Below, piece by piece: positions 8,201 through 19,274 of a stretch of 64,000 bases of DNA. Under the pieces are notes generated by a model that worked only from the letters and a program-made list of their open reading frames with translations, was not told where the DNA came from and searched no databases. A program made the position numbers and the translations under genes. Within the stretch, counting starts at the first letter, position 1, and each line of letters begins with the position of its first letter. The stretch comes from Amycolatopsis solani (lineage in GTDB: Bacteria; Actinomycetota; Actinomycetes; Mycobacteriales; Pseudonocardiaceae): positions 2,698,354-2,762,353 of the forward strand of contig NZ_JAWQJT010000002.1 in NCBI RefSeq assembly GCF_033441515.1, in the 5' to 3' direction.

Positions 8201-8983
8201 ATGAGCACGTTCACGCAGGAGTGGCAGGACTGGAAGACCCGGCGCGAGGCCGACCTGGCCGCCCCGCACGGCTGGCTGGCGCTGGTGTCGCTGGACTGGC
8301 TGACCGAGTCCCCGCGCGAGTACCCCGGCATCCCGGGCCGCTGGTGGCAGGACGCGGAAGCGGCGTACGTCGACCCGGCCGGCGCTTCGCTGACGCACGA
8401 GGGCGCGCCGATCACCGAGGTGCGGCGGTTCGAGCTGGTCAACAGCGGCGCGGGCACCCGCGTGCTGGCGGGCGACGTGGAGATCGAGGTGGCCCGCCGG
8501 TCCGGGTACCTGATCCGCGTGCACGACCCGAAGGCCGAGGTGCTGCGGGAGTTCCACGGCATCCCGGCGTACGAGCCGTCGCCGTCGTGGGTGCTGGACG
8601 GCCGGTTCGAGCCCTTCGACGAGCCGCGGCCGACGACCGTGGGCGCGGTCGTGGAAGGCCTCAGCCACGTCTACACGGCGCCGGGCGTGGTCCGGTTTTC
8701 CCGCGACGGGGAGTCGCACACGCTGACGGCGTTCAACGGCAAGGACGGCGGCCTCAGCATCCTGTTCACCGACGGCACGAGCGGCGTGACGACGTACGCG
8801 GCGAACCGCTCGCTGCCGGTCGGCGCGCCGGCAGCGGACGGTTCGGTGACGCTGGACTTCAACCGCGCGGTGAACCTCCCGTGCGCGTTCACCGACTTCG
8901 CGACCTGCCCCCTCCCGCCGGCGGGCAACAACCTGCCGTTCGCGGTCGAGGCGGGGGAGAAGATCCCGTACGAACGCGGTTAG
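8201..8983 (+). CDS. DUF1684 family protein
   Basis: A 260-residue cytosolic protein. The N-terminal WQDWKTRREADLAAPHGWL, the central LIRVHDPKA and the C-terminal FNRAVNLPCAFTDFATCPLPP are hallmarks of DUF1684, a family of unknown function with bacterial and archaeal members. The start ATG at 8201 follows GAAGGGG at a usable distance. It is 20 bases downstream of the cyclase-like gene and could be part of that operon. Its stop codon overlaps the stop of the convergent AMIN-like gene. Confidence 0.85.
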   Translation: MSTFTQEWQDWKTRREADLAAPHGWLALVSLDWLTESPREYPGIPGRWWQDAEAAYVDPAGASLTHEGAPITEVRRFELVNSGAGTRVLAGDVEIEVARRSGYLIRVHDPKAEVLREFHGIPAYEPSPSWVLDGRFEPFDEPRPTTVGAVVEGLSHVYTAPGVVRFSRDGESHTLTAFNGKDGGLSILFTDGTSGVTTYAANRSLPVGAPAADGSVTLDFNRAVNLPCAFTDFATCPLPPAGNNLPFAVEAGEKIPYERG

Positions 8984-9465
8984 GAGGCCACGTCGATCAC
9001 GACGCGGTTGGGCGCGGTGAGCGTGAAGACGTTCACCGCGCTCCGAGCCCGCACCCCGAGCCCGACGGACAGGTGCGCCTCGAAGTCCCCGGTGACGGCG
9101 ACGGCCATGACGTTGCGCAGGTTCCGCGTCCGGAACTTCTGCGGCCCGGTGTAGGTCGGGTTCCCGGCAGCGTTGTGCGCGGCGGCGGGCGTGGCGGTGA
9201 CGTTGATGAAGTATTCGCCGGTGAGCCAGACGATCTCCCCGGACGGGTCGGCGGTGAGCTCGTCGACGAGCTGGTAGCTGACGGCGGGCGCGGGACCGGC
9301 ACCGAGGTCGAGCACGATCCGGTCGAAACCGGTGTTCAGCCCGGTCCGGATGTTCGTCATGACCGGGATGACGGGATCAGCGGCTTGCGCCGGACTTGCG
9401 GCCGCAATGGTTCCGGCGAGAAGCAGCGTGACGGCGGCGAGCGCGCGCTGTGTGGGTCTGGACAT
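8980..9465 (-). CDS. Secreted AMIN-like domain protein
   Basis: A 161-residue exported protein with a clear Sec signal peptide (MSRPTQRALAAVTLLLAGTIAAASPAQA). The mature part has GFDRIVLDLG near the start and ends with TLTAPNRVVIDVAS, the pattern of the actinobacterial AMIN-like domain, a relative of the AMIN domain that targets proteins to the envelope. There is no lipobox. ATG at 9465 has AGGAGG 6 bases upstream. It lies 120 bases after the nuclease-like gene and probably has its own promoter there. Function is unknown beyond a presumed cell-surface role. Confidence 0.8.
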   Translation of the reverse strand: MSRPTQRALAAVTLLLAGTIAAASPAQAADPVIPVMTNIRTGLNTGFDRIVLDLGAGPAPAVSYQLVDELTADPSGEIVWLTGEYFINVTATPAAAHNAAGNPTYTGPQKFRTRNLRNVMAVAVTGDFEAHLSVGLGVRARSAVNVFTLTAPNRVVIDVAS

Positions 9466-9500
9466 GGTGGGCCTCCTGGCGGAGAGAACCGGGTGGAAGT

Positions 9501-9512
9501 CCCAGCGCTGGG
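9501..9512. promoter_or_regulatory. 12-bp palindrome upstream of the AMIN-like gene
   Basis: CCCAGCGCTGGG is perfectly symmetric and sits 36-47 bases before the AMIN-like start. It could be an operator or the end of the upstream operon's terminator. Weak evidence in GC-rich DNA. Confidence 0.3.
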
Positions 9513-9585
9513 TGCGAAGGGGACGTCCGGTTCGTCCGGGGAGTTGCCCGAAGTCCGGGATCGTTACCCGGTTGCTCCGAACGTG

Positions 9586-10815
9586 TCAGCGGCGGACCAG
9601 GGAGAAGATCGTCCCGTCGGCCGTCGCGGAGAGCACCTCGGGTGATTCGGGCACCCGACGCCGGCTTCCCGGCTCGAGCCGGTCGGCGAACGCTCGTTGC
9701 GCCGCCACCACATCGCCGGCGAGCCCGTCGCTGAGCTGGTCGTCGACCGACTCGTCGATGCCGTACCTGACGGTGAGCCGTTCGCCGCCGAAACGGAACT
9801 CGAGGCTGGTGCCGCGCGCGGTGCCGATCGGGGTCTCGAACGTCACCCGGTCTCGCGGCTGTCGTTCGATCCGGTTCCGCATCACGTCGGGGGCCCACCG
9901 CCGGATCGCGTCGACGTTGCCGCCGAAGTCGGCGAGCACGGCCCAGGAGGCTCGGACGGCGGCGTTGGCGATCTCGGCCGCCGAGACGTCCTCGCGGTCG
10001 GATTCCAAGCGGAAGCCCCGGCCGCGATCGATCGTCTCGATGTCCAAGGCGTAGGACGGTTCGTCGTCGTCGCCCGGGTCCACCGCCAGGTACGAGGTGC
10101 GGCTTTCCCCGGTGATCACGGCGGTGGCCAGACCCGGTGGCACCCGGCCGCCGACGGTGACCCCGTCGAGCTGGCCGACGGCACGAGCGAGCTGGGCCAC
10201 CGCGTTGCCGGCGTTCTTCGTCCCCTTGCATTCGAGCACCCGCAGGACGTATCGGCTGCTGTCGTGCCGGTCGGCACCGATGAGGAGGTAGTCGGCGCGC
10301 CGGGTGCCGATGTGCTGGACCGCCGCGCTCGGCCCGAAGACGAAGCGGGCGTCCAAGGCCACGTCGATGTCGACCACTGAGCGCAGCGTCGCGGCGCTGG
10401 TGCCGTCGAACCAGCGCGCTGCCAAAGCGGCGCCGAAGCCGATCCCCATCTCTTCGGAGGTGACTCGCCGCTGGTTGCCGGAAATGCGGCATCCCGCCGG
10501 GCTCAGCGCGAGGTTCGGCGACCGGGAGTGGGAGTAGTCGTGGGCGAAGAAGCCCAGGTACCGCAGCAGGCCCCACCACAGGTACTGGTCGAGCACGTCG
10601 TCCTGGTACCGCGGCCGCGTCACGTAGGAGAGCCAGTGCAGGGCTTCGATCGGACGAAGGGTGATGCCGTCCGCCAGGCCGGCCGCGGGGGAGAGAGCCT
10701 TGCGAGGCGCGCTGAACTCCTTGCGCTTCCGGATCTGCCGGATCAGGGCGTCGTCGCTTTGCCCCGGCAGGTGCACCGGCGTATCGACCACGGTGAACGC
10801 GTCTTCGAGGTTCAC
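9586..10815 (-). CDS. PD-(D/E)XK nuclease-like protein
   Basis: A 409-residue soluble protein, not matched to a named family. Residues 172-197 read RRADYLLIG followed by YVLRVLECKGT. Asp175 and Glu195-x-Lys197 form the core of a PD-(D/E)XK phosphodiesterase fold, with Glu121/122 and Gln208/Gln215 nearby as possible extra active-site residues. The N-terminal 120 residues are not recognised. GTG at 10815 has AGGGGGAG about 7 bases upstream. It follows the Mrr-like gene by 24 bases, and the two form the distal part of a three-gene operon. A role in DNA cleavage, for example restriction, is an inference. Confidence 0.65.
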   Translation of the reverse strand: MNLEDAFTVVDTPVHLPGQSDDALIRQIRKRKEFSAPRKALSPAAGLADGITLRPIEALHWLSYVTRPRYQDDVLDQYLWWGLLRYLGFFAHDYSHSRSPNLALSPAGCRISGNQRRVTSEEMGIGFGAALAARWFDGTSAATLRSVVDIDVALDARFVFGPSAAVQHIGTRRADYLLIGADRHDSSRYVLRVLECKGTKNAGNAVAQLARAVGQLDGVTVGGRVPPGLATAVITGESRTSYLAVDPGDDDEPSYALDIETIDRGRGFRLESDREDVSAAEIANAAVRASWAVLADFGGNVDAIRRWAPDVMRNRIERQPRDRVTFETPIGTARGTSLEFRFGGERLTVRYGIDESVDDQLSDGLAGDVVAAQRAFADRLEPGSRRRVPESPEVLSATADGTIFSLVRR

Positions 10816-10839
10816 TCCGTTCTCCCCCTTCGCCGTGCG

Positions 10840-11658
10840 CTACCCGGCCGCTCCGACCGGCTCCCGCGTCAGGTGCTCGAGCCGCAGCGGCCAGTCCCAG
10901 CCGAGGTGCTCGTCCAGCAGGCCCACCAGCTTCGCCCCGGCCACAAGCGTCACCCGGTCCGACTTCCCCGCCAGCTCCTCGGCCGCCCGCGTGAACGTGC
11001 TCGCCGTCACGACCACGCACTCGCCCGTCGCCGCGAGCACCGACCGCACCACGTCGACGCCGACCCGTAGGGGCCGGCACTCGACCGCCTGACCGGGGTA
11101 CAACGACCCGGCCAGCCGGGACAACTCCCGCCCACCCAGCCCGCCAAGTAGTTCGCGTCGCGCCTCCACCGAACCGGGCAGGCCGATGTACCGCGCCCGG
11201 ATGAGCGCCTCGGCGTCGTCGGTCGCGTGCGCCACCGCCGGCGGCATCGCTCCCGCGTGCGCCACCAGGTACGCCTCCGTCGCCTGCAACGCCGAATGCG
11301 GGTGGTCCGGCAGCAGGTCGAGCACCCACCGGATCCCGGCCCACGGCGGCTGGTCGGAACGGTTCGCGTAGAACGCCTCGATCCGCCGGAAGTGGGGATC
11401 GCCGCCCGTGGTGCCCGTGGCCCGCGCCGAGGCCAGCCGCGAGTGGTCGGCGGGCGTTGCGCAGGACGGCATCAGCAGATGCCGGAGGACCAGGTCGAAC
11501 TCGGCGTCCGGGCGTTCGCCCGCGGTCGCGACGAACTCGTCCCGGGCCGCTTCGTCCGGGAAGCTCCAGACCCGCTTGAGCACCGTGCTGGCCGCGCTGT
11601 CCGCGTACGCGCGCAGCTCGGCCAGCCAGGTCTCCAGCGTGGGCGAATCATCTCTCAT
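10840..11658 (-). CDS. Protein with Mrr-like C-terminal domain lacking part of the catalytic core
   Basis: A 272-residue soluble protein. The C-terminal segment VECRPLRVGVDVVRS, VVVTASTFTRAAEELA, then VTLVAGAKLVGLLDEHLGW follows the second half of the Mrr_cat type IV restriction domain, where relatives read ECK, VDVVR, VTTSxFT and LIDGxxLxxLL. Here the ECK lysine is Arg and the preceding strand with the catalytic Asp appears to be missing, so it is probably not an active nuclease by itself. The N-terminal 170 residues are helical and unrecognised. ATG at 11658 is 3 bases after the MBL hydrolase stop. Confidence 0.6.
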   Translation of the reverse strand: MRDDSPTLETWLAELRAYADSAASTVLKRVWSFPDEAARDEFVATAGERPDAEFDLVLRHLLMPSCATPADHSRLASARATGTTGGDPHFRRIEAFYANRSDQPPWAGIRWVLDLLPDHPHSALQATEAYLVAHAGAMPPAVAHATDDAEALIRARYIGLPGSVEARRELLGGLGGRELSRLAGSLYPGQAVECRPLRVGVDVVRSVLAATGECVVVTASTFTRAAEELAGKSDRVTLVAGAKLVGLLDEHLGWDWPLRLEHLTREPVGAAG

Positions 11659-11661
11659 GGG

Positions 11662-12339
11662 TCACCAGCCGCGCTCGCGCCACTCCTCCAGCTTCGCCCG
11701 CTCCGCGCCCAGCGTCGAGTCGTCGCCGTGGCCCGGGTAGAACCACGTCTCGTCCGGCAGCTCGTCGAAGATCCGCGACGACACGTCGTCCAGCAGGGAC
11801 GCGAAGTCCTCCGGCGACGTCGTCCGGCCCACGCCGCCCGGGAACAGCGAATCTCCCGTGAACAGGTGGGGGTGGCCGGCCGGGTCGCGGTACAGCAGGG
11901 CGATCGACCCCGGGGTGTGGCCGCGCAGGTGGATCACCGAAAGGGTGACCTGCCCCACGGACAGCGTGTCGCCGTGCTCGACGAGGAAGTCCGGCGGGAC
12001 CGGCAACGGCGAAGCGTCCAGCGGGTGGGCCGCCGTGTTGGCGCCGTTCGCCCCCGCCACCGCGCCCAGTGCCTGCCAGTGGTCCTGGTGCTGGTGGGTC
12101 GTCACCACCGTCTTCAGCGCCGGGCGGTCCGGACCGTGGCCGATCAGGTCCGAGATCCGCTCCGGGTCGTTCGCCGCGTCGATGAGCAGGGCTTCGTTGT
12201 CCGCCCGGCACACCAGCAGGTACGTGTTGTTGTCCATCGGGCCGACGGACAGCTTGGTGATGGTCAGCTCGTCCAGCGTCCGCCGGGTGGCGTCGCCGCC
12301 CGGGTCGACGTGCCCGGTGTAGGTGTCCACGGTGTTCAC
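11662..12339 (-). CDS. MBL-fold metallohydrolase (glyoxalase II-like)
   Basis: A 225-residue zinc hydrolase of the GloB-like metallo-beta-lactamase superfamily. THQHQDHW gives the HxHxDH metal motif, with later ligands in LRGHTPGS, FTGDSLF and WFYPGHGDD. The real substrate (hydroxyacylglutathione, a mycothiol ester or something else) cannot be told. GTG at 12339 was chosen because relatives begin close to VDTYTG; upstream in-frame codons are possible. A homologue sits next to uvrA in other actinobacteria, so this gene is core while the two genes after it look like additions. It is first in the operon, 3 bases before the Mrr-like gene. Confidence 0.85.
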   Translation of the reverse strand: MNTVDTYTGHVDPGGDATRRTLDELTITKLSVGPMDNNTYLLVCRADNEALLIDAANDPERISDLIGHGPDRPALKTVVTTHQHQDHWQALGAVAGANGANTAAHPLDASPLPVPPDFLVEHGDTLSVGQVTLSVIHLRGHTPGSIALLYRDPAGHPHLFTGDSLFPGGVGRTTSPEDFASLLDDVSSRIFDELPDETWFYPGHGDDSTLGAERAKLEEWRERGW

Positions 12340-12449
12340 CGTGCACACGGTAGTCGTTTCGCTCCAACCGGTTCCACCCGCACAAGCGCGCGCCCGCCAC
12401 GCCACGTAGGCTCACGGCGACCCCCAGCCAGCCCGACCTCAGGACGACC

Positions 12450-13655
12450 GTGCCCACCTCCCCGACGCCGCGCCGGATCAGCTGGGACCTCCTCCGCGTC
12501 GTCGCCGTCCTCGCGGTGATCCTCGGGCACGTCACCCACCAGGGCGCCCTGCTCCACCCCGAGCTCACGGGGTACCCCTTCCGGGTGACAGCGCAGTTCG
12601 GTGCGGCGATCCTCCTGGTGATCTCCGCCTTCTTCGTTTGCGCGAGCCTCCGCAAGGGCAATCCGGGCCGGTGGTTGTGGAACCGCATCGCGCGCCTCGT
12701 GCCGGCCTACCTGGTCGCCGTCCTGCTGACCTACGTCGTGACGCGGTGGGCCGCCATCTCCTTCAGCGGCCTGCCCTACCCGCCCGGGGTGACCGGGTTC
12801 CTGTTCGGCGTGCCGCAGGGCCCGCCGTCGAACCCCTCGCCCTGGTACATCCCGACCGGCCTGGACCTGGTCACCAACCTCGGCATGGTGCAGGAGTGGG
12901 GCATCCGCTCGGGCGCGTTCTACTACCTCGACGGCTCCTACTGGACGCTGCCCGTCCAGCTCATGGCCTTCACCGGCGCGGCACTGCTGTGGCCGCGGTC
13001 GTGGCGCACCCACCGGCTGACCGTCGCCCTGCTCTGGGCGCTGATCCTGGTGCCGCTCGCGCTGCGCTTCCTGGTCTTCCCGCCGGGGACGGCGAGCCCG
13101 GTCGCCGAGACGTTCTTCTACGGGCTGGGCCTGCACCGGCTGCACGTCTTCGCCATCGGCGTCGCCATCTGGCTGTGGTCGCGGCGCCGGCTCCGGACGT
13201 GGCACATCGCACTCTTCTTCGCCGCCGCCGTGGCCGCGCAGGACCTGCAGGTCTTCCCGTTCCACGTCGCGCTGCCGCAGGACGCGCTGCGCTGGCCGTC
13301 CACGATCGGGTTCGCCGTGCTCCTGCTGCTGGTGTGCCTGGCCGCCCGCGGCCCGGACTGGCGGTTCCCCGGGCTGGCGCGGATCGCCCCGGCCGTCACC
13401 TGGCTCGCGGGCATCTCGTATGGTCTTTACCTGGTGCACCAGGAACTGGGCTACATCCTGGCCCGCGCCCTGCTCGACCTCGGCCTCCCCGGCTGGCTGC
13501 GGCTCCCCGTGGTCGTCGGCGCCGCCGTCCTGGCCGGCTGGGCGGTCACCGCGGGGGTCGAACGCCCGGCCCACCGGTGGCTCACCAGACGTCGAAAGCC
13601 CGAAGAACCGCAGGTCAAGGACGCGGAACCCGTTTTTGTCGGTGGTGGCTCGTAG
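12450..13655 (+). CDS. Acyltransferase 3 family membrane protein
   Basis: A 401-residue integral membrane O-acyltransferase with about ten transmembrane segments. The N-terminal DLLRVVAVLAVILGHVTHQG carries the conserved first-helix His, and ISAFFVCASLRKG and the late SYGLYLVHQ are also typical of the family. Such enzymes acetylate or acylate surface glycans, lipids or antibiotics; the target is unknown. GTG at 12450 is divergent from the MBL hydrolase with about 110 bases between. A charged tail (RRRKPEEPQVKDAEP) probably lies in the cytosol. Confidence 0.9.
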   Translation: MPTSPTPRRISWDLLRVVAVLAVILGHVTHQGALLHPELTGYPFRVTAQFGAAILLVISAFFVCASLRKGNPGRWLWNRIARLVPAYLVAVLLTYVVTRWAAISFSGLPYPPGVTGFLFGVPQGPPSNPSPWYIPTGLDLVTNLGMVQEWGIRSGAFYYLDGSYWTLPVQLMAFTGAALLWPRSWRTHRLTVALLWALILVPLALRFLVFPPGTASPVAETFFYGLGLHRLHVFAIGVAIWLWSRRRLRTWHIALFFAAAVAAQDLQVFPFHVALPQDALRWPSTIGFAVLLLLVCLAARGPDWRFPGLARIAPAVTWLAGISYGLYLVHQELGYILARALLDLGLPGWLRLPVVVGAAVLAGWAVTAGVERPAHRWLTRRRKPEEPQVKDAEPVFVGGGS

Positions 13656-13732
13656 CATGGATCGCGGCCACCCGTGCAGCCTGACACCGGGTCGGCGACC
13701 GCAGCTGAAGAAGACATTGAGAGGACCCTGGC

Positions 13733-16594
<2,862 letters not shown>

Positions 16595-16598
16595 CGGC

Positions 16599-17144
16599 TC
16601 ACCGCTCCTCCCCGGTGGTCTGGTGCACCACCGGGAGGGGCGGGCCGTAGTACAGCGTCCGGAGCCGGTAGGCCGAGCCGGCCTCTCCCGGCAGCAGCGA
16701 CAGCGCGCACGTCGTCACGTCCGGCTCGGTCACCTCGACCGGGTCGTAGTCCGGCGCGCCCGGCCGCCGGATCTCCAGCAGGAAGCCGGCTTCGTCGCTC
16801 GAGCGGTCGGCCCACGTGAACGTCACCGTGTCGCCCGACGCCGCCGCGTGCAGGTCCGTCGAGACCGGCCCGGTGAACGGCCGCACCCGGTAGTAGAACG
16901 GCGTCTCCGGGATGAGGTCCGGGTGGTGGTAGCTCGTCGTGTGGGCGGGGAGGAAGCGCAGCGTCGTCCACGGCCCGGCCGGGTCGTTCGCGTACTCGAC
17001 GCGGTGCCCGGCGTCGTCGTCCGGCCAGCTGAGCACCACGTCGGTGGGTGACGTCAGCGAAGCCGTGAACGCGGGCGCCGCCGAGCAGCCCGCGGCCGGC
17101 AAAGCGGCCAGCAAGGCGATCAGCACGAGGGGTTTCGCGGACAC
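16599..17144 (-). CDS. Secreted lipoprotein with fibronectin III-like repeats
   Basis: A 181-residue exported protein. The signal peptide ends in the lipobox LPAAGC, with lipidation expected at Cys20. The mature part has two short repeats of about 70 residues. Each reads like a fibronectin type III strand pattern: DVVLSWPDDDAGHRVEYA with FYYRVRPF, and TVTFTWADRSSDEAGFLLEIR with YRLRTLYY. No catalytic domain is seen. GTG at 17144 follows a GGGAG Shine-Dalgarno. It is convergent with uvrA, with 4 bases between the stop codons. A surface binding role is a guess. Confidence 0.75.
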   Translation of the reverse strand: MSAKPLVLIALLAALPAAGCSAAPAFTASLTSPTDVVLSWPDDDAGHRVEYANDPAGPWTTLRFLPAHTTSYHHPDLIPETPFYYRVRPFTGPVSTDLHAAASGDTVTFTWADRSSDEAGFLLEIRRPGAPDYDPVEVTEPDVTTCALSLLPGEAGSAYRLRTLYYGPPLPVVHQTTGEER

Positions 17145-17368
17145 GGCGGCTCCCGGGACGAGCGGGGCGGCGGTGCGAACCCGCTCAGCTTAGGAACCGC
17201 GCCCGCCCGCCGACAAGATCGTGCCGATCACCGGGACGCACCAATCCGCTCGCGCCGTGGCGCCGAAACGCGCGCGATCCCGGCTGAACCGTTCTTCGCG
17301 ACCGTCCGTGTTACCCCATGTCGAGGTCCGCCGGACGGCGGTGCCGCCCTCACCGAGGAGAGAACGTC

Positions 17369-17872
17369 ATGAACCGTACCCGGCCCGTCGTCGCCAGCGC
17401 CGTCGCGCTCGTCGCCGTCGCCACGTTGTCCGCTTGCGGCGAGATGGCCGACGGCGCCCAAGGGCCGCAGCACGGGGAGCCGGGGCACAAGATGCTCGCG
17501 GTCGCGACGGTCAACGGGGTCGGTGCCGTGGTCACCGACGCCGACGGCAAGACGCTCTACCGGTTCGACAAGGACCTCTCGCAGCCGCCGACGTCCAACT
17601 GCGACGGCGAGTGCGCGACCGCGTGGCCGCCGATGCTCGCCGGGGTGGCGACGCCGATGCTCAAGGGCATCCAGGACACCCAGGTCGGCACGACGACCCG
17701 CAAGGACGGCAGCAAGCAGATCACGCTCAACGGCTGGCCGCTCTACGAGTTCTCGGGCGACAAGGCCGCGGGCGATCTGAACGGCCAGGGGGCCAACGGC
17801 ACGTGGTTCGCGGTCGCCCCGGACGGCAGCAAGATCACCGCGGGCGGCAAGGCCGGCGGATCCGGGTACTGA
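17369..17872 (+). CDS. Secreted repeat lipoprotein (COG4315 type)
   Basis: A 167-residue membrane-anchored lipoprotein with lipobox LSAC at about residue 23. It contains the pair of short repeats of this family: VTDADGKTLYRFDKDL...CDGECATAWPP, and QITLNGWPLYEFSGDKAAGDLNGQG with TWFAVAPDG. Homologues are common in actinobacteria and often lie near sigma factors or redox genes, but the role is unknown. ATG at 17369 has GAGGAGAG upstream. It lies 146 bases before the ECF sigma gene, which could control it. Confidence 0.85.
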   Translation: MNRTRPVVASAVALVAVATLSACGEMADGAQGPQHGEPGHKMLAVATVNGVGAVVTDADGKTLYRFDKDLSQPPTSNCDGECATAWPPMLAGVATPMLKGIQDTQVGTTTRKDGSKQITLNGWPLYEFSGDKAAGDLNGQGANGTWFAVAPDGSKITAGGKAGGSGY

Positions 17873-18018
17873 CCACCGACGGAATTCCGGGCAGAACGAG
17901 GAAGGACGGGCAGCCGATGAACACCATGGTCGCGCTGCGCTCGGCGCACGCACCGCCGGTGGCCCTGCGGGTTGCAGTACTGTCCTCGCCGACTCAGAAC
18001 ACCGTCGGGAGGACGAGG

Positions 18019-18570
18019 GTGGCCATAGGAGGCAGGCGGCCTAAGAAGGCCAAGGGCGAGGACTTGATTCGGCAGCTGTACGCCGAACACGGGCGGAGCC
18101 TGCTGGCCTACGCGACGAGGCTGACCGGTGATCGGGCGGCGGCCGAGGACGTGGTCCAGGAGACGTTGGTCCGAGCGTGGAAACACGCGGACGACTTGCA
18201 GAACGACGGGAAGGGCTCGGTGCGCGGCTGGTTGCTGACCGTCGCGCGCAACCTGGTCACCGACCGGGCCCGCGCCCGGGCGGCGCGGCCCCAAGAGGTG
18301 GCCGAACCGGCCGAAGGCGTGCCGACACCGGCCGTCGAGCGGGATCACGCCCAGGGCGTGGTCGACTCGATGACGGTGCTCGGCGCGATGGACGGCCTAT
18401 CGAACGAGCACCGAGAGGTCCTGGTGGAGATCTACTACCGGGGACGGACGGTGGCCGAAGCGGCGAGAACACTCGGCGTCGCACCGGGTACCGTGAAATC
18501 AAGGTCGTACTACGCACTGAGAGCACTGAGAGCAGCGATGATTTCGAGCGGAACGGAGGTGGCGCGATGA
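18019..18570 (+). CDS. ECF-family RNA polymerase sigma factor
   Basis: A 183-residue group 4 sigma factor. Region 2 is seen in LIRQLYAEHGRSLLAYATRL with AAEDVVQETLVRAWKHAD, and region 4 in LSNEHREVLVEIYYRGRTV with a helix-turn-helix (AEAARTLGVAPGTVKSR). GTG at 18019 is preferred because GGGAGGA lies about 5 bases upstream and the protein then begins just before region 2; an ATG at 17917 would add a low-complexity tail. Its stop overlaps the anti-sigma start as ATGA, the classic sigma/anti-sigma coupling. Similar to the SigL group, but the exact class is not certain. Confidence 0.9.
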   Translation: MAIGGRRPKKAKGEDLIRQLYAEHGRSLLAYATRLTGDRAAAEDVVQETLVRAWKHADDLQNDGKGSVRGWLLTVARNLVTDRARARAARPQEVAEPAEGVPTPAVERDHAQGVVDSMTVLGAMDGLSNEHREVLVEIYYRGRTVAEAARTLGVAPGTVKSRSYYALRALRAAMISSGTEVAR

Positions 18571-19274
18571 ACTCGGTCGACGAGAGTCACACGCAGCTCG
18601 GCGCGTACGCCCTCGGCGCGCTCGATCCCGGGGAGGCGGCCGACTTCGAGCGGCGGCACCTGCAGACCTGCGCGCAGTGCCGGTTCGACCTGAACGAGCT
18701 CGTGGCGTTGCGCGAGTCGCTCGACGAGGTACCGCCCGAGGCGTTCCTCGACGGGCCGCCCGAAGGCGGGGACCTGCTGCTGCAGAAGACCCTGCGCCGG
18801 GTGCGCGACGAGGAACAGGCGGCACCGGCCACCCGTTCGACGTCGAGGCGGGGCTTGGCCCTCGTCGCGGCGGCGGTGCTGGTGGTGGCCGCGCTCGGCG
18901 GCGGGATCCTGGTCGGACGGCAGACGGCGGAGCCGCCGCCACAGGCGCTTCCCGGGCCGGAAGTGCCCGGCACGAAGACCATCGAAGCCCGGGATCCGAC
19001 GACCGGGGTGCAGCTGACCGCGTCGGTGAGCCCGTTCCAGGGCTGGGTTCGGACGAACGTCAGTGTGAAGGGCGTCCGAGCCGGCGAGAAGTGCCTGCTC
19101 CAAGTGGTCACCAAGGACGGCAAGGCGGTGACCGCCGGCAGCTGGCAGGTGTCGGAGAAGTGGGAGAGCCAGGGCTTCTCGCTCGACGGGTCCGCGCTGG
19201 TCGCGCCCGACGACGTCAAGTCGGTCGACATCGTCACGGTGGACGGCCGGAAGCTGGTCTCGGCCCCGGTGTGA
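18567..19274 (+). CDS. Transmembrane anti-sigma factor with zinc finger
   Basis: A 235-residue single-pass membrane protein. The N-terminal zinc-associated anti-sigma domain has His31, Cys35 and Cys38 in HLQTCAQC, with a helix LGAYALGALDPGEAADFERR before it. One transmembrane helix spans about residues 96-117, followed by an extracytoplasmic domain (residues 120-235) resembling the RskA C-terminal sensor region. It should hold the preceding sigma factor inactive until an envelope signal triggers proteolysis. The Shine-Dalgarno GGAGGT lies inside the sigma gene. The next gene overlaps its stop as GTGA. Confidence 0.9.
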   Translation: MNSVDESHTQLGAYALGALDPGEAADFERRHLQTCAQCRFDLNELVALRESLDEVPPEAFLDGPPEGGDLLLQKTLRRVRDEEQAAPATRSTSRRGLALVAAAVLVVAALGGGILVGRQTAEPPPQALPGPEVPGTKTIEARDPTTGVQLTASVSPFQGWVRTNVSVKGVRAGEKCLLQVVTKDGKAVTAGSWQVSEKWESQGFSLDGSALVAPDDVKSVDIVTVDGRKLVSAPV

